This document shows, piece by piece, positions 16,936-24,135 of a stretch of 64,000 nucleotides of DNA. Numbering within the stretch: the first letter of the stretch is position 1; every line of letters begins with the position of its first letter. The notes under the pieces are model-generated. The model was not told the DNA's origin. It saw nothing but the letters and a program-made list of their open reading frames with translations, and made no database searches. The translations under genes were made by a program, and so were the position numbers. The DNA comes from Polyangiaceae bacterium (GTDB lineage Bacteria > Myxococcota_A > Polyangia > Polyangiales > Polyangiaceae): the NCBI GenBank assembly GCA_015075635.1, contig JABTUA010000001.1:1860001-1924000 (forward strand), read 5' to 3'.

Positions 16936-17477
16936 CAGGGCCAGCGCTCCGCGTGGGCGCGGACCAGGAAGTCGCGGACGTCGCGGGCGAGTCGCCGCTC
17001 CGCAGTGATGGTCGTCTCTTCGTGTGCCGTGCCGACCTGATCGTCGTAGCGGTAGTCGGTATCGTGCAGGACCAAGACGCGTGTGTTGGCGTCATCGCCC
17101 ACGCCGTGGACCAGCTGCAAGGCGTCACCGAGCTCCGGCGACTTCGCCGGCAAGGCGGTGCCGAGCGCCTGCCGCTCGTTGGGCGTGACGTACGCGACTC
17201 CGTACTTGCGACCATCGCTCATCACGTCCACCTCCAGCGTCTTGCCTTCGGCGATCGCCACGCCTCGCCCGGGTACCGGGGCGTCGTGCTCGTCGTGGAA
17301 AGCCTGGGCGATCACCTGCACGGCGCGGCGCTCGTCGAGGGCGCGCGTGGGGTTGGCGCTCTTGGCGGGGCCGCCGCCGCAGCCGACCGCGAGCGCCAAG
17401 ACGAACGCGGGGGCCGACAGGATTAGCGCGAGCGCGTGGGGCTTTCGCCAGGCGCTGGACCTCATGGGCTGCTTCAT
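16935..17477 (-). CDS. Lipoprotein of unknown function
   Basis: This 180-residue protein from the chosen ATG has a hydrophobic leader and lipobox (LAVG-C), then a charged domain with ERRAVQVIAQAFHDEHDAPVPGRGVAIA and VLVLHDTDYRYDDQVG. A nearer ATG four codons downstream is an alternative. No Shine-Dalgarno is obvious at either. It precedes the 60-residue membrane protein with a one-base overlap. The function is not recognised. The upstream 150 codons of the open frame are shadow sequence of the divergent lipoprotein gene and were discarded. Confidence 0.65.
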   Translation of the reverse strand: MKQPMRSSAWRKPHALALILSAPAFVLALAVGCGGGPAKSANPTRALDERRAVQVIAQAFHDEHDAPVPGRGVAIAEGKTLEVDVMSDGRKYGVAYVTPNERQALGTALPAKSPELGDALQLVHGVGDDANTRVLVLHDTDYRYDDQVGTAHEETTITAERRLARDVRDFLVRAHAERWP

Positions 17478-17528
17478 CGGAGCAAAAGGTAGCCAACTGG
17501 CGCCTGATTCGCTAGCTCTCGTCCCAGG

Positions 17529-18173
17529 ATGTCGCCCCATCCCGCCCGTGCTCCCGCCCAGACGCTCCTCCTGGCCGCTGGCCTCGGCGCCGTCTTGGGG
17601 TGCGCTCGACAGACCTTGCCCGATCCCGAGCTCACCGCCGCCGAATACGCCGCGCGCATCGAGCAAGGGGACGCGGACGCGGTGTACGCCATGCTCACCA
17701 GCGACGCGCAGCGGGCGCACGGCAAGGCCGGGGTCCGGCGAATGGTGAAGGAGTCGGCGAGCGAGCTCGGCCGCACCGCGCGCGCGGTAGCCGCGGAGGG
17801 CAGCAAGGTCGAGATGCGGGCGACGCTGCGCTACGTCGATGGGGAGCAGGCCAGTCTCGAGGTCGAGGACGGCCAGTTCCGGGTGAGCAGCGCGGGCGCG
17901 CTGCCGCTCGGCGCCCGCACACCTGCCCAAGCACTGGGCGAGCTCCGGCAGGCGCTGGCGCGCCGCAGCTACGGCGGGGTGCTACGCGTTTTGTCCGCCG
18001 AATCGCGCAGCGCTCTCGAGAACGACATGAAGTCGCTGGTCGACGGGCTCGAGCAACCCGAGACGCTCGACGTCAAGATCACCGGCGACCGCGCGGAGGT
18101 CCAGGTGCCCGGCGGCCACTCGGTGAAGCTCAAGCGCGAGGCGGGGGTCTGGCGCGTCGAGGACTTCGACTGA
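17529..18173 (+). CDS. Lipoprotein with NTF2-like (DUF4878-type) repeats
   Basis: This 214-residue lipoprotein (LG-C lipobox near Cys25) contains segments such as EYAARIEQGDADAVYAMLTSDAQRAHGKAGVRRMVKE and LRQALARRSYGGVLRVLSAESRSALENDMKSL. These look like two copies of a cone-shaped NTF2-like fold that tracks a small domain pattern seen in DUF4878 proteins. It ends VKLKREAGVWRVEDFD, the typical last strand. Binding partner unknown. The DUF4159 gene follows after 16 bp on the same strand. Confidence 0.7.
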   Translation: MSPHPARAPAQTLLLAAGLGAVLGCARQTLPDPELTAAEYAARIEQGDADAVYAMLTSDAQRAHGKAGVRRMVKESASELGRTARAVAAEGSKVEMRATLRYVDGEQASLEVEDGQFRVSSAGALPLGARTPAQALGELRQALARRSYGGVLRVLSAESRSALENDMKSLVDGLEQPETLDVKITGDRAEVQVPGGHSVKLKREAGVWRVEDFD

Positions 18174-18189
18174 TCGGGAGACGGATCGG

Positions 18190-18954
18190 GTGAAGGTCAC
18201 GCGCCGCCACGCGCTCGCGAGCCTCGCGGCGCTCTGCTCCTTCGCCCCGCACCGCGCGCACGCGTTCGGGGACGCCGGCGCGTTCCACCCGCGGGTCGTC
18301 AGCAGCGGCGGCGCCAAGCTCGACGCCGAGCGCAGCTCCGCGCCGGCGCGATGGGGCTACGAGCTGGTGCGCAGGACCAGCGCGCCCGGGCGCCTCTCCG
18401 CCACCACGGTAGCCTTCGACCAACCGGCGTTCTCCGCGGAGCCGTTCGCGATTTGGGCCGGGTCGAGCGAGCTCGCGCCGCTCTCAGGGCCCGAGCGGCG
18501 CGGCCTCGAGCGCTTCCTCAGGATGGGGGGAGTGCTGGTCGTCGACGACGTCGCCCCGGCGAGCGGCGCCTTCGGCCGGAGCGCACGTCGCGAGCTCAAG
18601 CGGGTGTTGCCCGACGCGGCGCCGGTCAAGCTCGACCCGTCGCACGTCGTGTTCAAGAGCTACTACATCGTCGATCGCCCGGTCGGACGCGTGCAGGGGC
18701 CGGCGGAGATCGAGGCGATTGTCCGCGGCAAGTACGCGCAGGTCATCTTCCTGAGCCACGATCTCATGGGCGCGCTCGCTCGCTCCCGCGCGGGTGGGTT
18801 CGCGCTGGAGGTCGAGCCGGGGGGGCCCGCGCAGCGCGAGCACGCCATTCGCCTCGCGGTGAACATCGCCATGTACGTCCTGTGCTCGGACTACAAAGAC
18901 GACCAAGTGCACGCGCCCTGGCTCATGCGCCGCCGCGCCCGCCGCCGCCCATGA
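18190..18954 (+). CDS. DUF4159-domain exported protein
   Basis: This 254-residue protein has a twin-arginine-like N-terminus (VTRRHALASLAALCSF) and a DUF4159 domain. The landmarks are RWGYELVRRTSAP, FAIWAGSSELAPL, MGGVLVVDDV (flavodoxin-like amidotransferase fold), HVVFKSYYIVDRPVG, VIFLSHDLMGAL and a terminal IAMYVLCSDYKDDQVH. In other genomes DUF4159 genes sit in MoxR/DUF58/BatA-type operons. Here only the amidotransferase-like membrane gene is adjacent, overlapping by ATGA. GGAG upstream supports the GTG start. Function unknown. Confidence 0.83.
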   Translation: MKVTRRHALASLAALCSFAPHRAHAFGDAGAFHPRVVSSGGAKLDAERSSAPARWGYELVRRTSAPGRLSATTVAFDQPAFSAEPFAIWAGSSELAPLSGPERRGLERFLRMGGVLVVDDVAPASGAFGRSARRELKRVLPDAAPVKLDPSHVVFKSYYIVDRPVGRVQGPAEIEAIVRGKYAQVIFLSHDLMGALARSRAGGFALEVEPGGPAQREHAIRLAVNIAMYVLCSDYKDDQVHAPWLMRRRARRRP

Positions 18955-21152
18955 GCACTCGCTCGTGGGCGTTCAGCGACGATCTATCGTCACTCAGCAG
19001 CACGCTGACGCTGCTCTTCGCGCTGCTCTCGGTCGCGTTCCTATTGCTCGAGCTCGGGCGCCGAGAGCGCTACGGGTCCTTGATCGTCGGCACGGGGCTC
19101 GTCGCCACGCTGGCGCTGGCGCTCTCGGTGCTCAGGCCCGTGCGGGTCACCGAGCGCGGGAGCCTGGTCGGGCCGCGCGTCTTGATCTTGGTGGACCAGT
19201 CGCGGCGCCTGGAGCTGCCGCGGGAGGACGGCCGTGTACGCCGCGAGGTCGCCAAGGACAGCGTCGTGGCTCTGCAGAAGCGCTTCGGTGACGCGCGGCT
19301 CGCGCTGTTCGGGTTCGGCGAGGGGGCCCCGGGCCCGGTCGGCGAGACCGGCGTGGGCGACAGGCGCAGCACCGAGAGCGACCTCGCGGCGGCGCTGACC
19401 CTGCTCGCGGAGACTCCCGGCGAACGTCCGCGCGCCGTGGTCGTGGTCAGCGACGGCCGCTTGAGCCGGCCCGGCCCCGGGAGCGACGACGACGCGCTCC
19501 GTCGCGCCTCGGGAGGTCTAGGTGTGCCGGTGCACAGCGTTCGGCTGGCGGAGTCGGGCCCCAAGGATGCCAGCATTCGGGCCGTCCGCGCGGCCGGCGC
19601 CGCGGTCGCGCACCAGCCCCTCAGCCTGACCATCGAGGTCGGCTGCTCGGGCGGGCTCGCCTGCGGCGACGTACCGGTGGCGGTGCGCGAGCACCGGCAA
19701 GGCGTGGAACCGGCTGTGCTGGCGAGCGGCACAGCCAAGCTGGAGGAGGGGACAGCCACGCTCGAGCTCCGGGTGACGCTCGAGCGTGCGGGCGCGCGTG
19801 TCGTCGAGGTGAGCATCGACGCTCCCGACGGCGACCAGGTTCCCGAGAACGACCGGCGCTTCTTGACCTTCAGCGTGGCGCGCGAGCGCGTGCGCCTGCT
19901 GCACGTCGCAGGGCGCCCTACCTACGACGTGCGGACGCTGCGGCAGTGGCTCAAGAGCGACGAGTCGGTGGACCTCGTGGCGTTCTTCATTCTGCGCGGG
20001 ATGACCGACGACACGATGACGGACGACGACTCGGAGCTCGCGTTGATCCCGTTTCCGGTGGAGGAGCTCTTCACCGAGCACCTGCCGAGCTTCGACGCGA
20101 TCGTGCTGCAAGACATCGACGCCGTCGCCTACAAGCTGGCGCGTCACCTGCCGGCGCTGGCGCGCTACGTGGAGAGCGGCGGTGGGCTGATCATGGTCGG
20201 AGGCCCATCGTCGTTCGCCGGCGGCAACTACGCGGGCACGGACATCGAGCGCGTGTTGCCGGTGGGAATCAGCGACAAGGACGAGCCCCACGACGCCGCG
20301 GAGTTCGCGCCGCGCTACACCGAGGCCGGGCGGGCGGCGCCTGTCCTGGCGGGCCTCTTCGACCTGCTCGGCGAAGACCTGCCGACCATGACCGGCTCGA
20401 ACACGCTGGGCAAGCCGCGCGGCGCGTCGCTGGTGCTGATGGAACACCCGCGGCGCAAGGCCGACGGCTCGCCGATGCCCGTGCTCGCGCTCGGGGAAGC
20501 CGGCGACGGCCGCAGCATCGCGCTGGGCGTGGACGGCAGCTACCGGCTGGCCTGGAGCGAGCTGGCCGCCAGCGTGTCCGGGCGGGCCTTCGGCGCGCTC
20601 TGGGATGGGCTGCTCGGCTGGCTGATGCGCGATCCGCGCTTCGAGGTCGCCCGCGCCGAGCTCGTCGGCCTGTGCATCAGCGACGAGGACACGACGTTGC
20701 GCCTGCACCGTCTGCCGGGCGCGATAGGGGACGTCGACGTGAGCGTGGAGCGGCTCGGCAAGGAAGCGAAGAAGGCCTTCGAGAAGAAGCTACCGAGCCC
20801 CCCGCCGGGACCGGTCGATGTGGCGCTGGGCAAGCTCGCGCCTGGAGGCTACGTGGCGCGGGTGAGGATCGGCGAGGCGCCGCCGGCGCGGCTCGACTTC
20901 GCCTGTGAGAAGGGCGGCGACGCCTTCGCGGACTCGCGCCCGGACGGCCCGCGCCTGGAGCGCATCAGCGCGGTGACCGGGGGGCGGTCGGTCGCGGCCG
21001 ATCGGGTGGAACAGCTCCCGCTGCCGGACGCGACGCGCATCGCCGCGGAGCGACACGTGACGCCGCTCTTGCCGGCGTGGGTGTGGACGCTGATCGCGGC
21101 GGGGTTCTTGGGAGGACACTGGCTGGCGCGGAGGCGCGGTGGGCTCACTTAG
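18951..21152 (+). CDS. Membrane protein with VWA-like and class I amidotransferase-like domains
   Basis: This 733-residue protein has two N-terminal transmembrane helices (SSTLTLLFALLSVAFLLLEL and SLIVGTGLVATLALALSVL). A VWA-like fold follows (RVLILVDQSRRLEL in place of DxSxS, AVVVVSDGRLSRPG). Then come beta-sandwich segments and an amidotransferase-like domain with YVESGGGLIMVGGPSSFAGGNY. A last helix anchors the C-terminus (LPAWVWTLIAAGFLGGHW). This architecture is that of the large membrane protein in DUF58/MoxR operons. The VWA metal site looks degenerate (DQSRR). The start ATG overlaps the DUF4159 stop codon. Probably the two proteins act together in the envelope. Confidence 0.8.
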   Translation: MSTRSWAFSDDLSSLSSTLTLLFALLSVAFLLLELGRRERYGSLIVGTGLVATLALALSVLRPVRVTERGSLVGPRVLILVDQSRRLELPREDGRVRREVAKDSVVALQKRFGDARLALFGFGEGAPGPVGETGVGDRRSTESDLAAALTLLAETPGERPRAVVVVSDGRLSRPGPGSDDDALRRASGGLGVPVHSVRLAESGPKDASIRAVRAAGAAVAHQPLSLTIEVGCSGGLACGDVPVAVREHRQGVEPAVLASGTAKLEEGTATLELRVTLERAGARVVEVSIDAPDGDQVPENDRRFLTFSVARERVRLLHVAGRPTYDVRTLRQWLKSDESVDLVAFFILRGMTDDTMTDDDSELALIPFPVEELFTEHLPSFDAIVLQDIDAVAYKLARHLPALARYVESGGGLIMVGGPSSFAGGNYAGTDIERVLPVGISDKDEPHDAAEFAPRYTEAGRAAPVLAGLFDLLGEDLPTMTGSNTLGKPRGASLVLMEHPRRKADGSPMPVLALGEAGDGRSIALGVDGSYRLAWSELAASVSGRAFGALWDGLLGWLMRDPRFEVARAELVGLCISDEDTTLRLHRLPGAIGDVDVSVERLGKEAKKAFEKKLPSPPPGPVDVALGKLAPGGYVARVRIGEAPPARLDFACEKGGDAFADSRPDGPRLERISAVTGGRSVAADRVEQLPLPDATRIAAERHVTPLLPAWVWTLIAAGFLGGHWLARRRGGLT

Positions 21153-21208
21153 TCAGGCATGAGGGATCAGGACTCAGAGCCAGGGGCACAGGGGCACAGG
21201 CTGTGAGG
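21152..21208 (+). repeat. 57-bp dispersed repeat unit (C1)
   Basis: The core from CAGGACTCAGAG to GTGAGGCG (21166-21208, 43 bp) is identical to 38811-38853, and a third divergent copy lies at 38867-38922. Each begins right at or after a gene's stop codon. Downstream, 21218-21262 is a degenerate run of a CTTCAGG heptamer. Confidence 0.85.
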
Positions 21209-21360
21209 CGGGAGGCCTCAGGCTTCGGGCTTCAGGCTTCAGGCGGGAGGCTTCAGACTTCAGGTCGCGGGGCGTGGCTTCGAGTGGCCAGGCTCGACAC
21301 TGACGCGACCCCGACAGCGCGCCGCTCGGCCGTCGGCCGAGCCCGGGAATCACAGTCGGG

Positions 21361-21413
21361 GCTTGCCACGATCAGATCACGATCCGCCACTGAGGCGCGA
21401 GTGAGAATACCGG
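21361..21413 (+). repeat. Dispersed intergenic repeat, copy C
   Basis: CTTGCCACGATCAGATCACGATCCGCCACTGAGG is the inverse orientation of copies A, B and E, followed by GTGAGAATACCGGCC. It leads directly into a tandem duplication. It is inside the 420-bp gap between two convergent genes. Confidence 0.75.
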
Positions 21414-21569
21414 CCGGGACCGGCGCGGGCTGTTGGTCCGGTGGGAACTGACGCGAGGCGGTCGGGTCTTCGGCGGAGCGAGAAGAAATCCCCGGGACCG
21501 GCGCGGGCTGTTGGTCCGGTGGGAACTGACGCGAGGCGGTCGGGTCTTCGGCGGAGCGAGAAGAGAATT
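21414..21569 (+). repeat. Tandem repeat, two 78-bp units, with hairpin
   Basis: Two units of 78 bp start at 21414 and 21492 and are practically identical from CCGGGACCGG to GCGGAGCGAGAAG. Each can fold GGACC (21417-21421) on GGTCC (21435-21439), extended by CC/GG across a bulged G. The cognate units near 39.1 kb have different bases in the stem yet still pair. The second unit ends at the stop region of the inositol-phosphate synthase gene. Confidence 0.85.
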
Positions 21570-21572
21570 CCC

Positions 21573-22886
21573 TCAATCGTAATACTCGTGCCCCAGGTGC
21601 GTGATCGACTCCTCGCCGCGCATCCACCGGAGCGTGTTCTTCAGCTTCATCAGCTGGATGAACAAGTCGTGCTCGGGGTTCAGGCCGGGGGCCGTCATGG
21701 GGCTCTTCCAGTAGAAGCTGAGCCACTCTTGCACGCCGCGGAAGCTCGCGCGCTTCGCCAGGTCCATGAACAGCGCCAGGTCGAGCACGATGGGCGCCGC
21801 CAGGATCGAGTCCCGGCACAGGAAATCGACCTTGAGCTGCATCGGGTAGCCGAGCCAGCCGAAGATGTCGATGTTGTCCCAGCCCTCCTTGGCGTCGCCG
21901 CGCGGCGGGTAGTAGTTGATGCGCACGACGTGGTGCACCTCGCCGTACAGGTTCGGGTAGACCTCCGGCTGCAAGATGGAGTCGAGCACGCCGAGCTTGC
22001 TGACCTCCTTGGTCTTGAAGTTCTCCGGGTCGTCGAGCACCTCGCCGTCGCGGTTGCCCAAGATGTTGGTCGAAAACCAGCCGTTCAGGCCGAGCATGCG
22101 CGCCTTGAGGCCCGGCGCCAGGATGGTCTTCATCAGGGTCTGCCCGGTTTTGAAGTCCTTGCCGGCGAGCGGTGTGTTCGTCTCGCGCGCGAGCTCGTAG
22201 GCGGCGGGAAAGTCCACGGTCAAGTTGGGCGCGCCGTTGGCGAAGGGTACGCCCTCCTTGAGGCAGGCCCAGGCGTAGATCTGCGAGTTCGAGATGGACG
22301 GGTCGTTGTCCAGTAGCCCCTTCTCGAACGCCTTCATCGACTGATGAGCCGCCGTCTGCTCCAGGTAGATCTCGGTCGAGCCGCACCACACCGTGACTGC
22401 GCGACTACACCCGCTGCGCTTCAGGAACCCGCAGATGTCGTCGCGGACCTTCTCGACCATGTCCGCCTTGCTGCCGCCGGTCTTGACGTGCGTGCCGTTC
22501 AGGCGCTTGACGTACTCCGGGTAGAACACGCCGCTCATGGGCTTGATCGCCTCGAGCTCGCTCTTGATCGGGTCCAGGTGCTTCTGCTCGAGCACCGCGG
22601 CGTGCGTCGCCGACTCGTAGGCGGTGTCGGGGAAGATGTCCCAGCCCGCGAACTCGAGCTGGTCGAGGCTCGCGAGCGGCACGAACTCGTCGATCTTCGG
22701 CGAGCGGTTGTCGGTGCGCTTGCCGAGGCGGATGGTCCCGAGCTGCGTGAGCGAGCCCACGGGCTGAGCCAAGCCTTTGCGCGCGAGCAAGCAGCCCGCG
22801 ATGAACGTCGTGGCCACCGCTCCCATGCCCGGGAGCAGGATGCCCAGCTTCCCGTCGGCCTTCTCGATCTGCTTCGGCTGCTTCAT
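21573..22886 (-). CDS. Inositol-3-phosphate synthase
   Basis: This enzyme converts glucose-6-phosphate to 1L-myo-inositol-1(3)-phosphate with NAD. The protein of 437 residues has the Rossmann start KLGILLPGMGAVATTFIAG and the family signatures CGSTEIY, GSKADMVEKV, FANGAPNLTVDFPA, GKDFKTGQTLMKT, GWFSTNILGNRDG and SILAAPIVLDLALF. The ATG at 22886 was preferred to a TTG six codons upstream. It diverges from a nucleotidyltransferase gene across a 50-bp gap and heads a cluster with a second nucleotidyltransferase and a CDP-alcohol phosphatidyltransferase. That places its product in a nucleotide-activated alcohol or inositol-lipid pathway. Enzyme identity is firm; pathway is inference. Confidence 0.93.
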   Translation of the reverse strand: MKQPKQIEKADGKLGILLPGMGAVATTFIAGCLLARKGLAQPVGSLTQLGTIRLGKRTDNRSPKIDEFVPLASLDQLEFAGWDIFPDTAYESATHAAVLEQKHLDPIKSELEAIKPMSGVFYPEYVKRLNGTHVKTGGSKADMVEKVRDDICGFLKRSGCSRAVTVWCGSTEIYLEQTAAHQSMKAFEKGLLDNDPSISNSQIYAWACLKEGVPFANGAPNLTVDFPAAYELARETNTPLAGKDFKTGQTLMKTILAPGLKARMLGLNGWFSTNILGNRDGEVLDDPENFKTKEVSKLGVLDSILQPEVYPNLYGEVHHVVRINYYPPRGDAKEGWDNIDIFGWLGYPMQLKVDFLCRDSILAAPIVLDLALFMDLAKRASFRGVQEWLSFYWKSPMTAPGLNPEHDLFIQLMKLKNTLRWMRGEESITHLGHEYYD

Positions 22887-22936
22887 GGCGAGCGTGACTA
22901 GCAAGGTGCGTGCCCGTATGCAATCGTGCGCTCCGC

Positions 22937-23656
22937 ATGGAAGTCACGCGCACGGCCGTGTTGTTGGTCGCGGGCATCGGCTCGCGTTTGCGCCCGCTCA
23001 CCGACGACCGCCCCAAGGCGCTCGTGGAAGTCGGTGGTGAGACCATCCTGGGCCGTGCGCTCAGGCTCTTGGCTGCGCACGGCGTCGGGCGTGTCGTACT
23101 CGCAACCGGATACCGCGAAGAAGCGCTGAGAAGCGCCCTCGCGGGCTCCCCGTTCGAGGTGATCTACTGTCGCAACGAGCGCTTCGATTCGACCCAGAAC
23201 GCGGTCTCGCTGGCGCTTTGCGCTAGTGCCGTGGACGGCCGCGCATTCTTCAAGCTCGACGGTGACGTGATGTTTCGCCCGGAAGTGCTGGCACGCCTCG
23301 ATGCGTGCGAGGCGCCGCTCGCCGTGGCGGTGGACCGCTCGCGGCGCGCGGACGCCGAGGCGATGAAGTTTCGGCTCGGCGACGGCGACCGCATCGAGGC
23401 GTTCGGCAAAGGCATCGATTTGGATGCAGCCGCCGGGGAGAGCATCGGCATCGAGCGCGTGGCCGCGAGCATCAGCCCCGCGCTATTCGCCGAGCTCGCA
23501 CGGCCCGAGAGCGCCGCTCTCTACTATGAGGACGTGTATTCGAAGCTGATCGCCGCCGGCCGCTTGGAAGCTCGGGCGGTGGAGGTCGGCGACCTGCCCT
23601 GGACCGAGGTGGACGACCCGATCGACCTCGGGCGGGCGCGCGCCCTGTTCGCCTGA
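22937..23656 (+). CDS. Sugar/alcohol-phosphate nucleotidyltransferase (LicC/GlmU-like)
   Basis: This 239-residue NTP-transferase-fold enzyme couples a phosphorylated alcohol or sugar to NMP. The motif LLVAGIGSRLRPLTDDRPKALVEVGG holds the GxGxRxxPxTxxxPKxxxxV nucleotide site at about 9-33. Substrate-side motifs are STQNAVSLALC and FKLDGDVMF (metal Asp), with VDDPIDLGRARALF at the end. The NxxSL and LDGDV pattern resembles phosphocholine or inositol-phosphate cytidylyltransferases more than hexose-1-phosphate enzymes. It is divergent from inositol-3-phosphate synthase. CTP and inositol phosphate as substrates are a reasoned guess. Confidence 0.82.
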   Translation: MEVTRTAVLLVAGIGSRLRPLTDDRPKALVEVGGETILGRALRLLAAHGVGRVVLATGYREEALRSALAGSPFEVIYCRNERFDSTQNAVSLALCASAVDGRAFFKLDGDVMFRPEVLARLDACEAPLAVAVDRSRRADAEAMKFRLGDGDRIEAFGKGIDLDAAAGESIGIERVAASISPALFAELARPESAALYYEDVYSKLIAAGRLEARAVEVGDLPWTEVDDPIDLGRARALFA

Positions 23657-23848
23657 GCGCGGCTGGGTGTGCGCCCCCTGCGACGCTGGAGTCGCGGAGT
23701 GTGGCTCTAGGACTCCAATGCCCCGGCCCGGCGCCGAGCCCCGCGCGCCCCGGTTCGCACCCCACTTTTCCCAGCGGGTCCGGGGCTTGGAGCTCCGGGG
23801 CCCGGACGCAGCTGCTGCCAGTGCGTAACGCCCGACGCACCGTGGCGC

Positions 23849-23865
23849 CTGGCACTCGGCTTGCT
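23849..23865 (+). promoter_or_regulatory. Sigma-54 (-24/-12) promoter candidate
   Basis: CTGGCACTCGGCTTGCT matches the consensus YTGGCAC-N5-TTGCW at all 12 of those positions, with GG and GC separated by exactly 10 bp. Initiation would be near 23876, giving a leader of about 260 nt to the fusion gene. An enhancer-binding regulator is needed by such promoters, and none is encoded nearby. Confidence 0.6.
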
Positions 23866-24081
23866 GCTCGTGCGGGCAGGAGAGTGGAGCACGCGGACCG
23901 AGCCTGACCCCGAGGCGTAAACCGCCGACACGACAGCAGGGTTTTCTCGTTCGAGGGACGCTCGAGCCGACCCCGGCATCCCCTACGCGGGTGTTGCCGA
24001 ATCGCCACAGTGTGCTCCCCGTGCGACAGCTCGCGATCTCGTAACTTACTAGAACAGAAAAGGATTTGCCCGATTTGCGCA

Positions 24082-24101
24082 GCGCGTGGTAATCCCCGCG
24101 C
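24082..24101 (+). promoter_or_regulatory. GC-rich hairpin in the leader of the fusion gene
   Basis: GCGCGTGG pairs with CCCCGCGC around a TAAT loop with one mismatch, about 35 nt before the ATG at 24136. It could mask or structure the leader. The evidence is only pairing. Confidence 0.3.
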
Positions 24102-24135
24102 GCTTAGTAACTTGAGTCGAAAGCGAGACCCCCTG

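Larger units (their letters stand above)
23657..24135 (+). other. 479-bp intergenic region with promoter features, no gene
   Basis: No open frame here looks coding. It contains a 7-bp inverted repeat (TGGAGTC 23687-23693, GACTCCA 23711-23717) without a T-tract, a sigma-54-type motif at 23849-23865, and a locally AT-richer stretch at 24040-24110 with GTAACTTA and GTAACTTG repeats around a GC-rich hairpin. It probably holds the regulated promoter and leader of the fusion gene. Confidence 0.6.

Noticed and set aside
17478..17930. Longer start for the lipoprotein gene
   Set aside because: The extra 151 codons are antisense to another lipoprotein; the signal peptide and lipobox start properly at 17477.
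21414..21569. CRISPR array
   Set aside because: There are only two units, repeated end to end at 78 bp with no variable spacers; it is a tandem duplication.
23687..23717. Rho-independent terminator after the nucleotidyltransferase gene
   Set aside because: A 7-bp stem exists, but the loop is 17 nt and no T-tract follows.
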